The notes beneath the pieces are model-generated. The model saw only the letters and a program-made list of their open reading frames with translations, was not told where the DNA came from and did not search any database. Position numbers and translations under genes: made by a program. Shown piece after piece: positions 35,090-44,703 of a stretch of 64,000 nucleotides of DNA; the stretch's first letter is position 1; every line of letters begins with the position of its first letter. The stretch is from Gemmatimonadota bacterium (GTDB lineage Bacteria > Latescibacterota > UBA2968): the NCBI GenBank assembly GCA_002727195.1, contig PBWH01000006.1, forward strand, positions 741,794 through 805,793, read 5' to 3'.

Positions 35090-35119
35090 GGCTTCGTGTG
35101 GATGCGCGGAGCCGTTTTT
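35090..35119 (+). terminator. Terminator after the two membrane-protein genes
   Basis: GGCTTCGTG (35090-35098) pairs with CGCGGAGCC (35105-35113) through nine positions including two wobbles, followed by GTTTTT. It lies at the convergent end of the transporter gene. Confidence 0.75.
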
Positions 35120-36419
35120 ATGTAAGCCAGGTCAGGCGGCGGACGTAAACGCGGAGGGCGACACACTCACTTAAGTCGCCGATGGCGGTGGCGATGAGGG
35201 CGAGGTAGAGGCCGTTGAGCTGGCCGTAGGCGACGCCGGCGATCAGGGAGAGGATCATGACGGCGATGCGGACGAAGGCGGCGTTCTGGATGCCGCCGGT
35301 GTCTTCCTGGCTGATGAGTGTTCCATAGTAGAAGCTGCGAGCGGCCTGCAGGGCAGGTATGCAAATGGCGATAGGGAATCCCCTGATCGCCATTTCTCGT
35401 ATAGACCCGTCGAGTCCCATGAGCGTTCCGAAGATCCAGGCAGACACGCTGGGGATGACCATCGCGAGGAGGAAGACGGTCGTGAGGATGGTCACGCTGA
35501 TCATGAAGCGGCGGACTTCGACGTAGTGCGCGTATGCCTTGACCCGGGCGATCACGATCTGTTGGGCGTTCCAGAGGTGCACGCGGGTCAGCCAGGTCAG
35601 CGAGATAACGACCGGGTAGGCGGCGAGGGCGAGTTCGGAGCCGGGGGATCGGGCAATGGCGGCCTGGACGACGGGTTCGACAGTGGCCATTAGGATCGAG
35701 GAGACAGCGAGGGGGGCGTATTGCTTGAGGATGAACGCCTGCGAACGTTTTTCGTCTTCGAATTCAGGGTCCCGGACGGGGATCAGGTCTCGACTGATAC
35801 CGCGGTAGGGGACCCAGACGATGGCAGCGTAGACGACGCTGGCGATCGTGAAAGCGACGATGGCGGAGAGGCCGCCCTCGATTTCCAGCCAGGTGATCAT
35901 CGGGAAGGCGACGGCGACCGAGACGACCAGGTAGAAGAAGGCGCCAAACCCGATGGCATTGGCGTGGCCATACTTGACGAGGATCCCCTGGTAGTAGCCG
36001 CGTGCGACGTTGATGATCGGGGCGGTGATCAGGACGAGCATCATCGGGGGGCCGAGGGCGGCGATGTTGTTGGGGACGCCGATCACGTGGTGGGCGATCC
36101 AGGCGTAGACGGACGGGATGGCGGCGAATGCGATCGGGACTGTGGCGATGCCGCTGAGGATGAGGGTGATAATGCCCAGCCGGCGGATCATGTCGTGGTC
36201 GACGGCCATCGAGGTGACGATCTGGCGGAGGCCGAACAGGGGGGAGAGCAGCGGGATCGTCAGGCTGAAGGCGACGGAATAGGACGCTAATGAGAGCTCG
36301 GGGTTGTCGGCGCGGGCGATGGCGGCGTTGATGACCGGGCGGGCGAGGGGAAAGAAGATGCCGCTCATCGCGAGAGGGGCGAAGAGTTTGAGGAGGGATC
36401 GTTGGGAGGTGTCAGGCAA
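35118..36419 (-). CDS. MATE/MOP-superfamily transporter, ANKH-like
   Basis: A 433-residue protein with about 12 hydrophobic segments in two homologous halves. Each half opens in a similar way: LFAPLAMSGIFFPLARPVI then ELSLASYSVAFSL, and QYAPLAVSSILMATVEPVV then ELALAAYPVVISL. This internal repeat is the mark of MATE/flippase exporters. The LASY/LAAYPV phrasing recalls animal ANKH (a pyrophosphate/ATP/citrate exporter) more than drug MATE pumps, but this is a visual likeness only. It lies alone, convergent with the preceding pair. Confidence 0.75.
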   Translation of the reverse strand: MPDTSQRSLLKLFAPLAMSGIFFPLARPVINAAIARADNPELSLASYSVAFSLTIPLLSPLFGLRQIVTSMAVDHDMIRRLGIITLILSGIATVPIAFAAIPSVYAWIAHHVIGVPNNIAALGPPMMLVLITAPIINVARGYYQGILVKYGHANAIGFGAFFYLVVSVAVAFPMITWLEIEGGLSAIVAFTIASVVYAAIVWVPYRGISRDLIPVRDPEFEDEKRSQAFILKQYAPLAVSSILMATVEPVVQAAIARSPGSELALAAYPVVISLTWLTRVHLWNAQQIVIARVKAYAHYVEVRRFMISVTILTTVFLLAMVIPSVSAWIFGTLMGLDGSIREMAIRGFPIAICIPALQAARSFYYGTLISQEDTGGIQNAAFVRIAVMILSLIAGVAYGQLNGLYLALIATAIGDLSECVALRVYVRRLTWLT

Positions 36420-36679
36420 TTGAGGATCGAGGATCGATTATTGATGATCGGTTCGCGTAAGAATGCGTGTGTGGTCAGAATCGGACAAGGCTGTCGTTTG
36501 AATCTGGTTTTCAGATTCTGACAAAGGTTGTCGATCGCTTTCAAACGCGATCCTGGTACCTGGCGGGATGAACAAGCGTAAAGATCTGCAAGCGTTGGAC
36601 TTCGGGGTCTGAGAAGTGGGTGGCACAAGGGTTGGGAAGCCTATGGGGCGTCAATCAAGCAAGATCAGCGGGAGTCATC

Positions 36680-37846
36680 GTGAGCGAATTACCCAGCTAC
36701 CGTGTGCCCGGGTTCGCCTGGGTTCGACCGTTAACGTCGTCCATACTGGTTGTCTTCCTGCTGCTCGTGTCGGGAGTCGCAGCTTTGGTTTTTTCGCGGA
36801 AATGGATGTGATGGTAGCGGGAACCGGATCTGTCGAGCCCAGGAAACGGTCTCGTGTGTAGTCTCGGATCGAGGGCACGATCAGGAAGCTGACCGTGAGT
36901 TCCGATGACCGGATCGTCAAAGGGCAGGTGGCCGCAGAACTGGATGACACGGCACTCAAGTCGCAATTAGGAAAAGTAGAGCGGGACTTGGAACCAAATC
37001 GTCTGCAGCAGCAGGAGTTCGAGGAGTGGAGGTCACGGGAACTGATCCTTCTCGAGGCAGAGCGAGACCGGGGGCCGCGCAGGTGGAGGCAAACAGGCTC
37101 CAGTTGGAGCAGGTGACCCGGGAGTATCGACAGTTCTATGAGCATTCACCCACACTGAAGTATCGCAGGCCGCAGCTAAACGAAAAGCTGCTCCCGATCC
37201 GCATCCGCCAAGTCGTACACAAGCAGGTACTCTCAGAATTGAAGGCGGTGGAACGCAAAATCGAGGATGGACGGGAGGGCCGATTGGCGCTCGAGCATCT
37301 GAAGGAGGAGCGGAAGAAGCCCGAACAGGATCGGTTCCTCCTGAGGCACAGGATCGATGCCACGCAGGTCCGGTCTGAGGTCGACGGCACTGTAATGACG
37401 CGAAAGGTCGAGCAATCGGTTGGAGATCGTATGCAGAGGTGGGCTTCGATTTTGGACGTTGCGGCACTCGGTAAGTGGCAGGTGAAGGTGTCGATCAGCC
37501 AGCGAGACATCCCGAAGGTCGGGATTGGCCGGGAGGCCCGGATCTACCTGGAGGCGTTTCCGTATACGGAGTTCAAGGTCTTCAGCGGACGCGTGACCAC
37601 ATTCCACCTCGATAAGTAGCGTCTGACTCGCAGGAGACAAGATATCCCGTTGTGGTTTCCCTTAAGCAGGGGCAGCTCACGGATGGCGAGCGAGAGTGCG
37701 ACATCAGCTACGGGATGAGAGCGACGACAAAGATCGTGATCCAGCGGGGCAGTGTGGTCGATGTCCTGTGGCGGGGTCTTTTGCGTAGTGTTGGCCGTTT
37801 GGGGCGTCCGGAATTACGGGTAGCGAATCGAGAGGTGGCGCTATGA
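36680..37846 (+). pseudogene. HlyD-family membrane-fusion protein, three frameshifts and a stop
   Basis: The gene begins with GTG at 36680 behind GGGAG and encodes one membrane helix (SSILVVFLLLVSGVAALVF). It then shifts near 36800 into the frame with AGTGSVEPRKRSRV, TAG, SRIEGTIRKLTVSSDDRIVKG, the biotinyl-lipoyl domain. Near 37070 (a GGGGG run) it shifts to the coiled coil and beta barrel (VRSEVDGTVMTRKVEQSVGD, WQVKVSISQRDIPKVGIGREA). After a stop at 37617-37619 it shifts again to the last part (YPVVVSLKQGQLTDGERE). Each shift is one lost base. The end meets the ABC-exporter start with a normal 4-base ATGA overlap, so the original operon plan is preserved. Confidence 0.8.
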
Positions 37847-38376
37847 AGCGATTCGCTGTCGTCGCTCGACTGATTCGCCCCAACTGGCGCTATGTGGCTC
37901 AGTCGTTCTTCGTTTTGGTTCCGATGATGGGACTGAGCCTGCCGGGCCCCTTTATCACGAAGCTGCTGATCGACGACGTTTATTCTCAGAAGGACGAGAC
38001 GCTGATGGCGCTGGTGCTTGTCGCCGTCGCGACGATCTCGTTAGGTGCGGGGCTGACAGGATCGGTCTTCGGTCACTTCGGGGCGTGCGTGTACATCGCG
38101 ATGGGATACGACATGAAGTCGAGATGTTACAACCATATCCAGGGTCTCGACTTTGCCTTTTTACATTTGCGGAAGACCGGTGAGATCCTGTCACGGTTCA
38201 GGGATATGGATGCATCGGTGGGGCAGCTGATCGGGATGGCGAATACAGCCTTGACCTGCCCCCATCTATGTATCCACGCCCAAATTTGGGCCCAACAGTC
38301 GGGCTGGTTTCGTTGGGTCACAGAACCCGACGGTTGGATCGATACTATGTGTCCTGTGAATCTGTTAGGCTCTTAG
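37843..38376 (+). pseudogene. ABC exporter (type I), truncated after the first membrane helices
   Basis: From the ATG (overlapping the HlyD gene by four bases) the first 138 residues match the membrane domain of ABC exporters of bacteriocin/hemolysin type: FITKLLIDDVYSQKDETLMAL, YDMKSRCYNHIQGLDFAFL, KTGEILSRFRDMDASVGQLIG. Homology stops at about 38252, exactly where TGACCTGCCCCC begins, the form of an IS3-family terminal repeat. The frame runs on through unrelated sequence to 38376. The remaining membrane helices and the whole ATPase domain are gone. With the broken HlyD partner, the exporter is dead. Confidence 0.8.
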
Positions 38377-38750
38377 GAAGTCGTAGAACAGGGTTTCGTG
38401 AAGTAGGTCGATATCATCGAATTGTGCGACCCAGTAGCCCTGGTTCTCGTCGGATTACAGGGCCTTTACCAAGGCCTTAATTGGTATTCCTTTGACCTGA
38501 AGTATTTGCTCAACTCAGATCATTGGGTTCACGTCACCACGCAACCACTCCAGACGATCCTGACCACGGAAGTTAAACTGTAGAAGTGCTTTATAGAACC
38601 TAGTTGGCTTGTAGGAGGCGACCAACCTAGGTGAATCGTGGTAAAGCGACTTTCCCGCGAGAGAAGACTCCGGATGCGCGACATTGACAGATGACATTCT
38701 GGCAAACCAACCTGGACGTGAAATCGGGGATCCTTTCGCTTGGCAGTGTA
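38252..38750. other. Junction and 500-base stretch with no recognised gene
   Basis: Starts with TGACCTGCCCCC (38252-38263), like an IS3-type terminal repeat. Only short frames follow, none recognised. There are two hairpins, GGCCTT/AAGGCC at about 38460-38477 and a 10-bp stem with one bulge (38598-38607 with 38622-38632). It is probably the residue of one or more insertions. Confidence 0.5.
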
Positions 38751-39758
38751 CTAGCTTTTCCTTGGTCGTCCCTGTACTGGATACTGCGGATCATTGAATC
38801 CCCAACCGGTATGCTCACCGGGGGGGACGAGTTGATCAATCTTCTCCAACGCATCCTGCGAAATCTCCCACCCCAAACACCCCATATTATCCTCGTAGTG
38901 CGCCATCGTCCTCGGCCCCACGATGGCCGACGTCACGATCGGGTTCGCGAGCACCCAGTTCAGAGCGAACTGCGTCATCGACTTCCCGTGATCGTCTACG
39001 AGCGGCTTGATCTGCTGAGCCACCTCGTAGCTCTCCTCACGCAGTTCCGTCACCATCATTCGCGGATCCTTGCGCGCGGCGCGTGAACCCTCCGGTGGGG
39101 CCTGGCCGGGGAGATACTTGCCGGCCAGAACGCCTCGTGCCAAGGGGCTGTAGATCATTGTGCCCACACCGTGTTCCTGACAGCACGGGAACAGCTCCAG
39201 CTCAGGGTCGCGGTTCACGATGTTGTACAGCGGCTGAACGACCGACATCGGGGCCTGGTTATTCTTGTCGGCGATCCACAGCGACTTGGCGAGCTCGTAA
39301 CCGTAGAAATTGGAGCATCCGGCGTAGCGGACCTTGCCTTGGCGGACCAGGTCGTTCAGCGCCTCGATCGATTCCTCGAGGGGCGTGCTGTAGTCGCGAC
39401 GATGGAGGATGTAGACGTCGATGTAGTCCGTGTCGAGCCGACGCAGGCTGTTTTCGACTTCGTTGAAGATGTGCACGCGGTTGGTTCCGCCGTCGTTCGG
39501 GCCGTCACCGCGACCACCGCAGACCTTTGTCGCGATCACGCATTTGTCGCGCCGATCCTTGACAGCCTTCCCAAGGATCCGTTCCGATTCGCCGTCGTTA
39601 TATACATTGGCCGTGTCGATGAAGTTGATCCCGTCGTCCATCGCGCGGTGAATGATCTCGATCGAATCCTTCTCGTCCGTGGCGCCGCCGAACATCATTG
39701 TTCCCAGGCAGATACGGGAAACCTTGACGCCGGCCTTGCCGAGATTCTTGTACTCCAT
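38751..39758 (-). CDS. Aldo/keto reductase
   Basis: A 335-residue NADPH-dependent oxidoreductase of the AKR (TIM-barrel) family. The catalytic set is visible: Asp48 in FIDTANVY, Tyr53, Lys78 in VIATKV and a His in DVYILHRRD. The NADPH site near the C-terminus is VTSAIVGPR. The substrate is not defined; homologues in this size class act on sugars and aldehydes, and the neighbouring sulfatase and rhamnulokinase would fit sugar breakdown. The ATG at 39758 is the clear start. Confidence 0.93.
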   Translation of the reverse strand: MEYKNLGKAGVKVSRICLGTMMFGGATDEKDSIEIIHRAMDDGINFIDTANVYNDGESERILGKAVKDRRDKCVIATKVCGGRGDGPNDGGTNRVHIFNEVENSLRRLDTDYIDVYILHRRDYSTPLEESIEALNDLVRQGKVRYAGCSNFYGYELAKSLWIADKNNQAPMSVVQPLYNIVNRDPELELFPCCQEHGVGTMIYSPLARGVLAGKYLPGQAPPEGSRAARKDPRMMVTELREESYEVAQQIKPLVDDHGKSMTQFALNWVLANPIVTSAIVGPRTMAHYEDNMGCLGWEISQDALEKIDQLVPPGEHTGWGFNDPQYPVQGRPRKS

Positions 39759-39930
39759 TGTTCCTCCAGAACCTGCCGGTCAGGGGATGCGGCGGGGCAG
39801 GATGATGGTGATAAATGGCAGAAAGCTATAGGGTTGCGCGAATGTTGCCGTGCGCGACCGGCATGAATGATAGGGGGATCGGGGGAAGTGGGCAACTAAT
39901 CGTGAGTGGGGGAAGCGGAGGCGACCTATG

Positions 39931-39948
39931 TTTACACACCTGTGTAAA
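39931..39948. promoter_or_regulatory. Perfect dyad, operator-like
   Basis: TTTACACA and TGTGTAAA form an 18-bp palindrome with a CC centre. It lies in the 460-base gap between the divergent aldo/keto reductase (39758) and sulfatase (40219) genes, a natural place for a repressor to control both. The gap also has a weak terminator-like stem around 39994-40021. Confidence 0.5.
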
Positions 39949-40165
39949 GTATGAGGCAGAAGCTGCGTTTCTCACTACACACTGAGCAGGGCCATCGGAC
40001 GTTTGTTCGGTAGGCTTTTCTGTGTGTTTATTGGAGAATCAAAGGACAAAAAGGACATGGAGGGCGGGCACCGTGCCGGTCTGGGCAGACTTGCTCGCGA
40101 GCGGTTGAGTGTGCTTTGAGTCTAGCAGTGCACGTCCAAAAATTGTGCCGCGAGAGGACGGTTCA

Positions 40166-40186
40166 CCCCCAGCCATAGGCTGGGGG
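40166..40186. repeat. Second copy of the CCCCCAGCC hairpin repeat
   Basis: CCCCCAGCC (40166-40174), loop ATA, GGCTGGGGG (40178-40186). It is nearly the same as 27867-27887 apart from the loop, and lies 33 bases before the sulfatase start. Confidence 0.7.
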
Positions 40187-40218
40187 CGAGGGTGATACAA
40201 GAGGGGAGTGAATCGAGG

Positions 40219-41577
40219 ATGAGTCAGCCGAACATACTATTGATCATGACGGACCAGCAGCGGTGGGATGCGCTGGGGTGTGTCACGGACTGGATGCAGA
40301 CGCCAAATATGGATCGTATTGCGAGCGAAGGTGTGCGGTTCTCGCAGTGCATCACGAACTCACCGGTCTGTGTGCCGACGCGGCGGACGATGGCGTCGGG
40401 GCTGTATCCACACAACACGGGCGTCTGGTTCAACCAGAACACAACACTGGACCCAGACGCACCGAACTGGATGAGGGCGATCCGGGATGCGGGATACCGA
40501 ACCAGCCTGTTCGGGAAGACACACCTGAATTCCGGTCACAAGGGCGATCTGCGGAACGTGGAGCACGTCCTGCGGGCCCAGGGGATCGATGATATCAACG
40601 AGACGGTCGGCCCACGTGCCTGTGCGCGTACGTTGTCCAACATGACAGAAGAGTGGGATCGGAGAGGTCAGTGGGAGGCGTATCGCGTGGACTACGCCGA
40701 GCGGTTTTCGAACATGGCCTACGTCGTGCGTCCATCGACACTGCCGATAGATCTCTACTACGATACGTGGGTCGGACAGAAGAGCAGCGACTACCTAGAA
40801 GCCTACGATCGCAATCAGCCGTGGTTATGCTGGGTCAGCTTTGGTGGCCCTCACGAGCCCTGGGATACGCCGGCACCGTTCTCGACCGCTTATGACCCGT
40901 CTTCGATGCCCGAGCCTCTGGGCTTTGAAGACGGTGGAACTGGTCCACGTGGTGGGCTCCACGATCTCCTAGGGAACTGGTCAAACCTGACGGATGAAGA
41001 GATTGCGGCGATGCGGGCCAACTACGCAGGAAACGTCACCCTGATCGACGAGCAAATCGGCCGGCTGTTCGAGGTGATCGAGAAACGTGGCGAGTGGGAC
41101 AATACGGTTGTCGTGCTGGTGTCCGATCACGGCGAGATGAACGGAGACTACGGGCTCATTTACAAGGAGGTCTTCCTCAACAGCGCCGCTCGTGTTCCGA
41201 TGCTGTGGCGCGGTCCGGGGATTGAAGGTGATCGGGTCTGTGATTCACCGGTAGAGTGGTTCGACGTCGGCCCGACTCTGGCTGAGTATGCCGGGGCTGA
41301 ACTCGACTTCCGTCAGTTTGCGAAGCCGCTCCAGCCCTGTCTGAGCGATACCAACGCACGTGTTCGTGATGAGGCCCTCTGCGAGTATCGATACGAGATG
41401 ATGGTCACGGACGAGAAGTGGAAGATGGCCGTGAATCAGCAGGGGGAACCGTATCTCCTGTTCGACCTGGAGAACGATCCGTGTGAATCCCGAAATCTGG
41501 CTGGCCAGGGCGACTATCGCTATGTTGAAACCGAGCTGAAGTTGCGGATGTTCGATCGCGTTCTCCAAGCGCAGTAG
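40219..41577 (+). CDS. Sulfatase (arylsulfatase type)
   Basis: A 452-residue alkaline-phosphatase superfamily sulfatase. It opens with the metal residues in LLIMTDQQRWDALG (Asp12, Gln13). The formylglycine signature is Cys51-V-P-T-Arg55 in CVPTRRTMASG, so an FGE-type maturase is needed. The second metal site is VLVSDHGEMNGDYGLIYKE near 305. There is no signal peptide, so it may act in the cytoplasm on oligosaccharides or small sulfate esters. The ATG at 40219 is preferred to an upstream alternative because the conserved core starts there. It is divergent from the aldo/keto reductase and shares its control region. Confidence 0.93.
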   Translation: MSQPNILLIMTDQQRWDALGCVTDWMQTPNMDRIASEGVRFSQCITNSPVCVPTRRTMASGLYPHNTGVWFNQNTTLDPDAPNWMRAIRDAGYRTSLFGKTHLNSGHKGDLRNVEHVLRAQGIDDINETVGPRACARTLSNMTEEWDRRGQWEAYRVDYAERFSNMAYVVRPSTLPIDLYYDTWVGQKSSDYLEAYDRNQPWLCWVSFGGPHEPWDTPAPFSTAYDPSSMPEPLGFEDGGTGPRGGLHDLLGNWSNLTDEEIAAMRANYAGNVTLIDEQIGRLFEVIEKRGEWDNTVVVLVSDHGEMNGDYGLIYKEVFLNSAARVPMLWRGPGIEGDRVCDSPVEWFDVGPTLAEYAGAELDFRQFAKPLQPCLSDTNARVRDEALCEYRYEMMVTDEKWKMAVNQQGEPYLLFDLENDPCESRNLAGQGDYRYVETELKLRMFDRVLQAQ

Positions 41578-41663
41578 GCACTCTGGCTCAGCAGAACCTA
41601 TCCGGCGACACGTTTCCCCTGGAGGAATTCTGTGCGCGTATCGGCGCACGAACTCACCGATGA

Positions 41664-42614
41664 CGACGAGGCTTCGTCGAAAAGAAGAATTGTCAGAGCT
41701 GTCTACAGTTTCTCCGGTTCGTCCACCAGCCAACGGTGTTCGGGTTGAGACGGCTTCTGAGTCAGGAAACGTTTTGCCCGACCGGCATGCTGAAGAACCG
41801 TCTCGAGCAGTTGATCACGCTCGAGGATATCCGCCCGCTCGTGGCCGCCGTGCCCGAGTTTAACAGCGCGTTCGAGGACTTCGCCATTCATGCGCTGACC
41901 GAACCGCCGCGTCCTCTCGTGGAGGCGTGGATCGAGCGGTTCGGTGAAAGGGATGAAGCCTTCGAGAAACTGCTGGGCGTCGCCGAGCTGTCTTCTGATA
42001 TGGGCGACTTCCTGAATCGATCGGTGCTGAGGCCTGGAAGTCGAGTCGGACGACGTGGAGAGAAGCTGCGAATGGGTGAAGCGGTGTCCGTCCTGACCCT
42101 TCACGCGTCGAAGGGGCTGGAGTTTCCCGTCGTGTTCGTCTCGGGCGCGGAGGGTGGGCCGGTTCCGATGGAACGAGAGGATTCGGATCGCGAAGAGGAG
42201 CGGCGTCTGCTCTACGTCGGGATGACGCGAGCGCAGGATGAGCTGATTCTGCTGAGTGCTAAGACGAGGGTGATTCAGGGAGAACGGGTCAGCTCGAGGC
42301 CGTCATCGTTTCTTGATGCGATTCCCGAGGAGTTTCTGGTGCGTGAGCCGGGGACGGTTTCACCTAGGCTGAAACTGTCCCTGGCCTTAGGTCCCACTAC
42401 TGCAAACCGGAAGCCCCGCCCGCTGGCGGGAGAGGATTCCGCTCACTTGGGCGGGGACAGATCGCGTAGCGATCAGGTGAGGGCTTGCTCACGCCGGCAG
42501 GTCAATACCCAGATCTACCAACTGCTTCTCCGCCTGCTCCGACCAACCTCTGTTGGCTGCCGGACTCGCAGGGCTCGGATGCGGGATGGTACCGATCTTC
42601 ACCGAGTCCCCTAA
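41664..42614 (+). pseudogene. UvrD/Rep-type helicase, C-terminal fragment
   Basis: The frame is open from 41664, directly after a TGA, with no start codon of its own. It carries the last part of a superfamily 1 helicase: domain 2A motifs V and VI as VSVLTLHASKGLEFPVVFV and ERRLLYVGMTRAQDELILL. The 5' two thirds, with Walker A and motifs Ia-IV, are absent; the sulfatase gene ends only 86 bases before. Homology appears to end near 42390, and the rest of the frame runs antisense into the glycosylase gene. It is a relic, perhaps left by a rearrangement. Confidence 0.8.
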
Positions 42615-43202
42615 GATGTCCTTCGCTCGTTTCTCTGCGAACTTCCCGACGCCCAGGACCATCTGCGGCTTCACGTAGTCGACGATTCGTTTTAGCGCCA
42701 CGTCGCATGGGGCGAAGAGCGTCTCCCGTTCGTCTGTCGGCAGCTTGTCTGGCGTTCGATTCCGCCCGGTCTCTTCCATAAAGGCGAGCGGACAGTAGTT
42801 CCAGACGAAGAAGCGGTCGAAGAAGGCATCGGGTGTTCCGAATCGTTCCTGGGCCCAGCCCCAGAGACGTCGACCGCTGACCTCGCTTCTTGTGCAGTCG
42901 AAGCCTTCGATCAGCCGCTTGGGGTGCTCGATCTTCGGCTTCTTCACGTCTTCCTTGATCCCGATCCAATCTCGCGCCAGCGCCACTTCACCGAACGGGA
43001 TGCCCGTCTGGACCATTCCCCAGGGACCGGGGTTCATCCCCAGAAGCAAGGCCTGGATACCGGTCCGGCAATACTGTTTGAGATACGATCGGTGTGCCTC
43101 GAAGGCGTAGTCGAGCGGATTGTAGACGTGGGTAACTGGTGGGGCGAACGTTAGATCCTTGACGTCGCGGTTGAGGCGTCGAACGATGTTGACGGGTTGC
43201 AT
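42489..43202 (-). CDS. SMUG1-like uracil-DNA glycosylase
   Basis: A 237-residue base-excision repair enzyme. It has the SMUG1 active-site block GMNPGPWGMVQTGIPFGEV at 55-73 and the second block IPHPSPASPAANRGW near the C-terminus, both very close to the animal enzyme. It also has VSGRRLWGW and FFVWNYCPLAFM. It should remove uracil and 5-hydroxymethyluracil from DNA. SMUG1 is patchy in bacteria. The ATG shares one base with the TGA of the rhamnulokinase gene (TGATG), so it is translated by coupling, a functionally odd pair. Confidence 0.93.
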   Translation of the reverse strand: MQPVNIVRRLNRDVKDLTFAPPVTHVYNPLDYAFEAHRSYLKQYCRTGIQALLLGMNPGPWGMVQTGIPFGEVALARDWIGIKEDVKKPKIEHPKRLIEGFDCTRSEVSGRRLWGWAQERFGTPDAFFDRFFVWNYCPLAFMEETGRNRTPDKLPTDERETLFAPCDVALKRIVDYVKPQMVLGVGKFAEKRAKDILGDSVKIGTIPHPSPASPAANRGWSEQAEKQLVDLGIDLPA

Positions 43203-44668
43203 CAGGTGTAGAGTTGTGTGAACCGGCCGTAAGCGTCGTCCCAGGCAGGGGAGGTCAGCGGGCTGTAGGTCTCGACGGGTGTCGATGCGCGGACGACTTC
43301 ACGGCCCTGCGCGAGGTCGGCAATGTCACCGTTGGCGATCGCCTGGACGAGGATGTTGCCCAGGGCCGTGGCCTCGATGGGACCGGCCAGAACCTCAAGT
43401 CCTGTGGCGTCGGCGATCAGCTGACAGAGAAGGGTGTTCTGAATACCACCCCCGACCACGTGGATTGTCGAGTAGGATTTGCCCAGCGCTTCCTGGAGGC
43501 TGTTGAGGACATAGCGACACTTCAAGGCGAGGCTGTCGACCGCGCACCGGATGATCGCGCCTTCATCCGAGGGAGGCTGCTGGCCTGACTTTTCGCAGGC
43601 TGCCCGGATGCGGGCGGGCATATCGCCGGGTGCGACGAACTCGGGATCATCGGGATCGATCAGGGCAACCAGCGGAGCTGCCTGTCGTGCCCGCTGTGTG
43701 AGTTCGTCGAAAGAGAGTGCGTTTCCGGCGACTTCCCACGTGCGTTGTGACTCCTGAACGAGCCACAGACCGCAAATGTTCTTGAGGAACCGGTAGGTTC
43801 CGTTGACGCCACCCTCATTCGTGAAGTTGTGGGCCAGAGATTGCGCGTTGATGGACGGCTCACCGATCTCGGCTCCCATCAGGGCCCACGTCCCCATCGA
43901 GATGTAGAGGCTGTCCTCCGAGGCGAGCGGGGTGGCCGCCACGGCCGATCCCGTGTCGTGGCAGGCAGGTGCGATCACCTGAAGTTCCCCGACGCCCGCT
44001 TCCGCTGCGACCGCTGGCCGGAGGGGGCCCAGTGACGTTCCGGGTAGCACGACCTCCGGGAAGATCCCGGTCGGGATGCCCAGCGATGCGAGCATCTCCG
44101 TTGCCCAACCGCGGGTTCGGGGATCAAAGCACTGTGTGGTCGTCGCGTTCGAGAATTCGCAGACTTTCGCTCCCGTCATCCAGTAGTTGAACAGGTCGGG
44201 CATCATGAGGAAGGTCTCGGCGGTCCCTAGGTGAGCGGATTGCGCTTTGACCATCGCCAGCAGCTGGAACACGGAGTTGAACGGCATGAATTGGATGCCG
44301 GTCCGGTCGAACATTTCCTCACGCGGGACCGTGGTGAAGGCGGCGTCCATCATCCCATCGACCCGAGAGTCCCGGTAGCAGTAGGGCAGACCGATCAGCT
44401 CGCCCTGCGAATCGAGAAGGCCGAAGTCGACACCCCAGGTATCGAGACCTAGGCTGACCAGATCTTCTGAGGCGGCTTTCCTTAGTCCCGTGACGATTTC
44501 GTCGAACAGACCGAGCGCGTTCCAGTGCAGTCCGGACGGTAGCTCGGTCGCGCCGTTCGGGAATCTGTGGATCTCGTTGAGTTGAACTTTCGAGCCGTCA
44601 AAACGGCCGATCAGGGCCCGTCCGCTAGAGGCGCCGAGGTCGAATGCGAGGTAGTTTCGGGTAGACAT
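43202..44668 (-). CDS. rhaB: Rhamnulokinase-like FGGY carbohydrate kinase
   Basis: A 488-residue sugar kinase. It has the N-terminal ATP-fold signature LAFDLGASSGRALIG at 7-21, then SLGLDTWGVDFGLLDSQGEL and FRD-type RhaB residues, and the C-terminal phosphate loop VVGGGIQNTLLCQLIADATG. RhaB phosphorylates L-rhamnulose at C1. With the sulfatase, aldo/keto reductase and symporter genes of this window it fits breakdown of sulfated or rhamnose-rich polysaccharide. rhaA and rhaD are not in view. Confidence 0.9.
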   Translation of the reverse strand: MSTRNYLAFDLGASSGRALIGRFDGSKVQLNEIHRFPNGATELPSGLHWNALGLFDEIVTGLRKAASEDLVSLGLDTWGVDFGLLDSQGELIGLPYCYRDSRVDGMMDAAFTTVPREEMFDRTGIQFMPFNSVFQLLAMVKAQSAHLGTAETFLMMPDLFNYWMTGAKVCEFSNATTTQCFDPRTRGWATEMLASLGIPTGIFPEVVLPGTSLGPLRPAVAAEAGVGELQVIAPACHDTGSAVAATPLASEDSLYISMGTWALMGAEIGEPSINAQSLAHNFTNEGGVNGTYRFLKNICGLWLVQESQRTWEVAGNALSFDELTQRARQAAPLVALIDPDDPEFVAPGDMPARIRAACEKSGQQPPSDEGAIIRCAVDSLALKCRYVLNSLQEALGKSYSTIHVVGGGIQNTLLCQLIADATGLEVLAGPIEATALGNILVQAIANGDIADLAQGREVVRASTPVETYSPLTSPAWDDAYGRFTQLYT

Positions 44669-44703
44669 TTCAGTGTGCTGAGATTTGAGGCGGAAATAAG
44701 CGG

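Noticed and set aside
36895..37116. Separate short plus-strand gene within the HlyD region
   Set aside because: It is only the middle piece of the frameshifted HlyD protein; its ends do not match domain limits.
38515..38697. 60-residue minus-strand frame after the truncated ABC gene
   Set aside because: No ribosome site and no recognisable domain; it lies in debris after an insertion-like junction.
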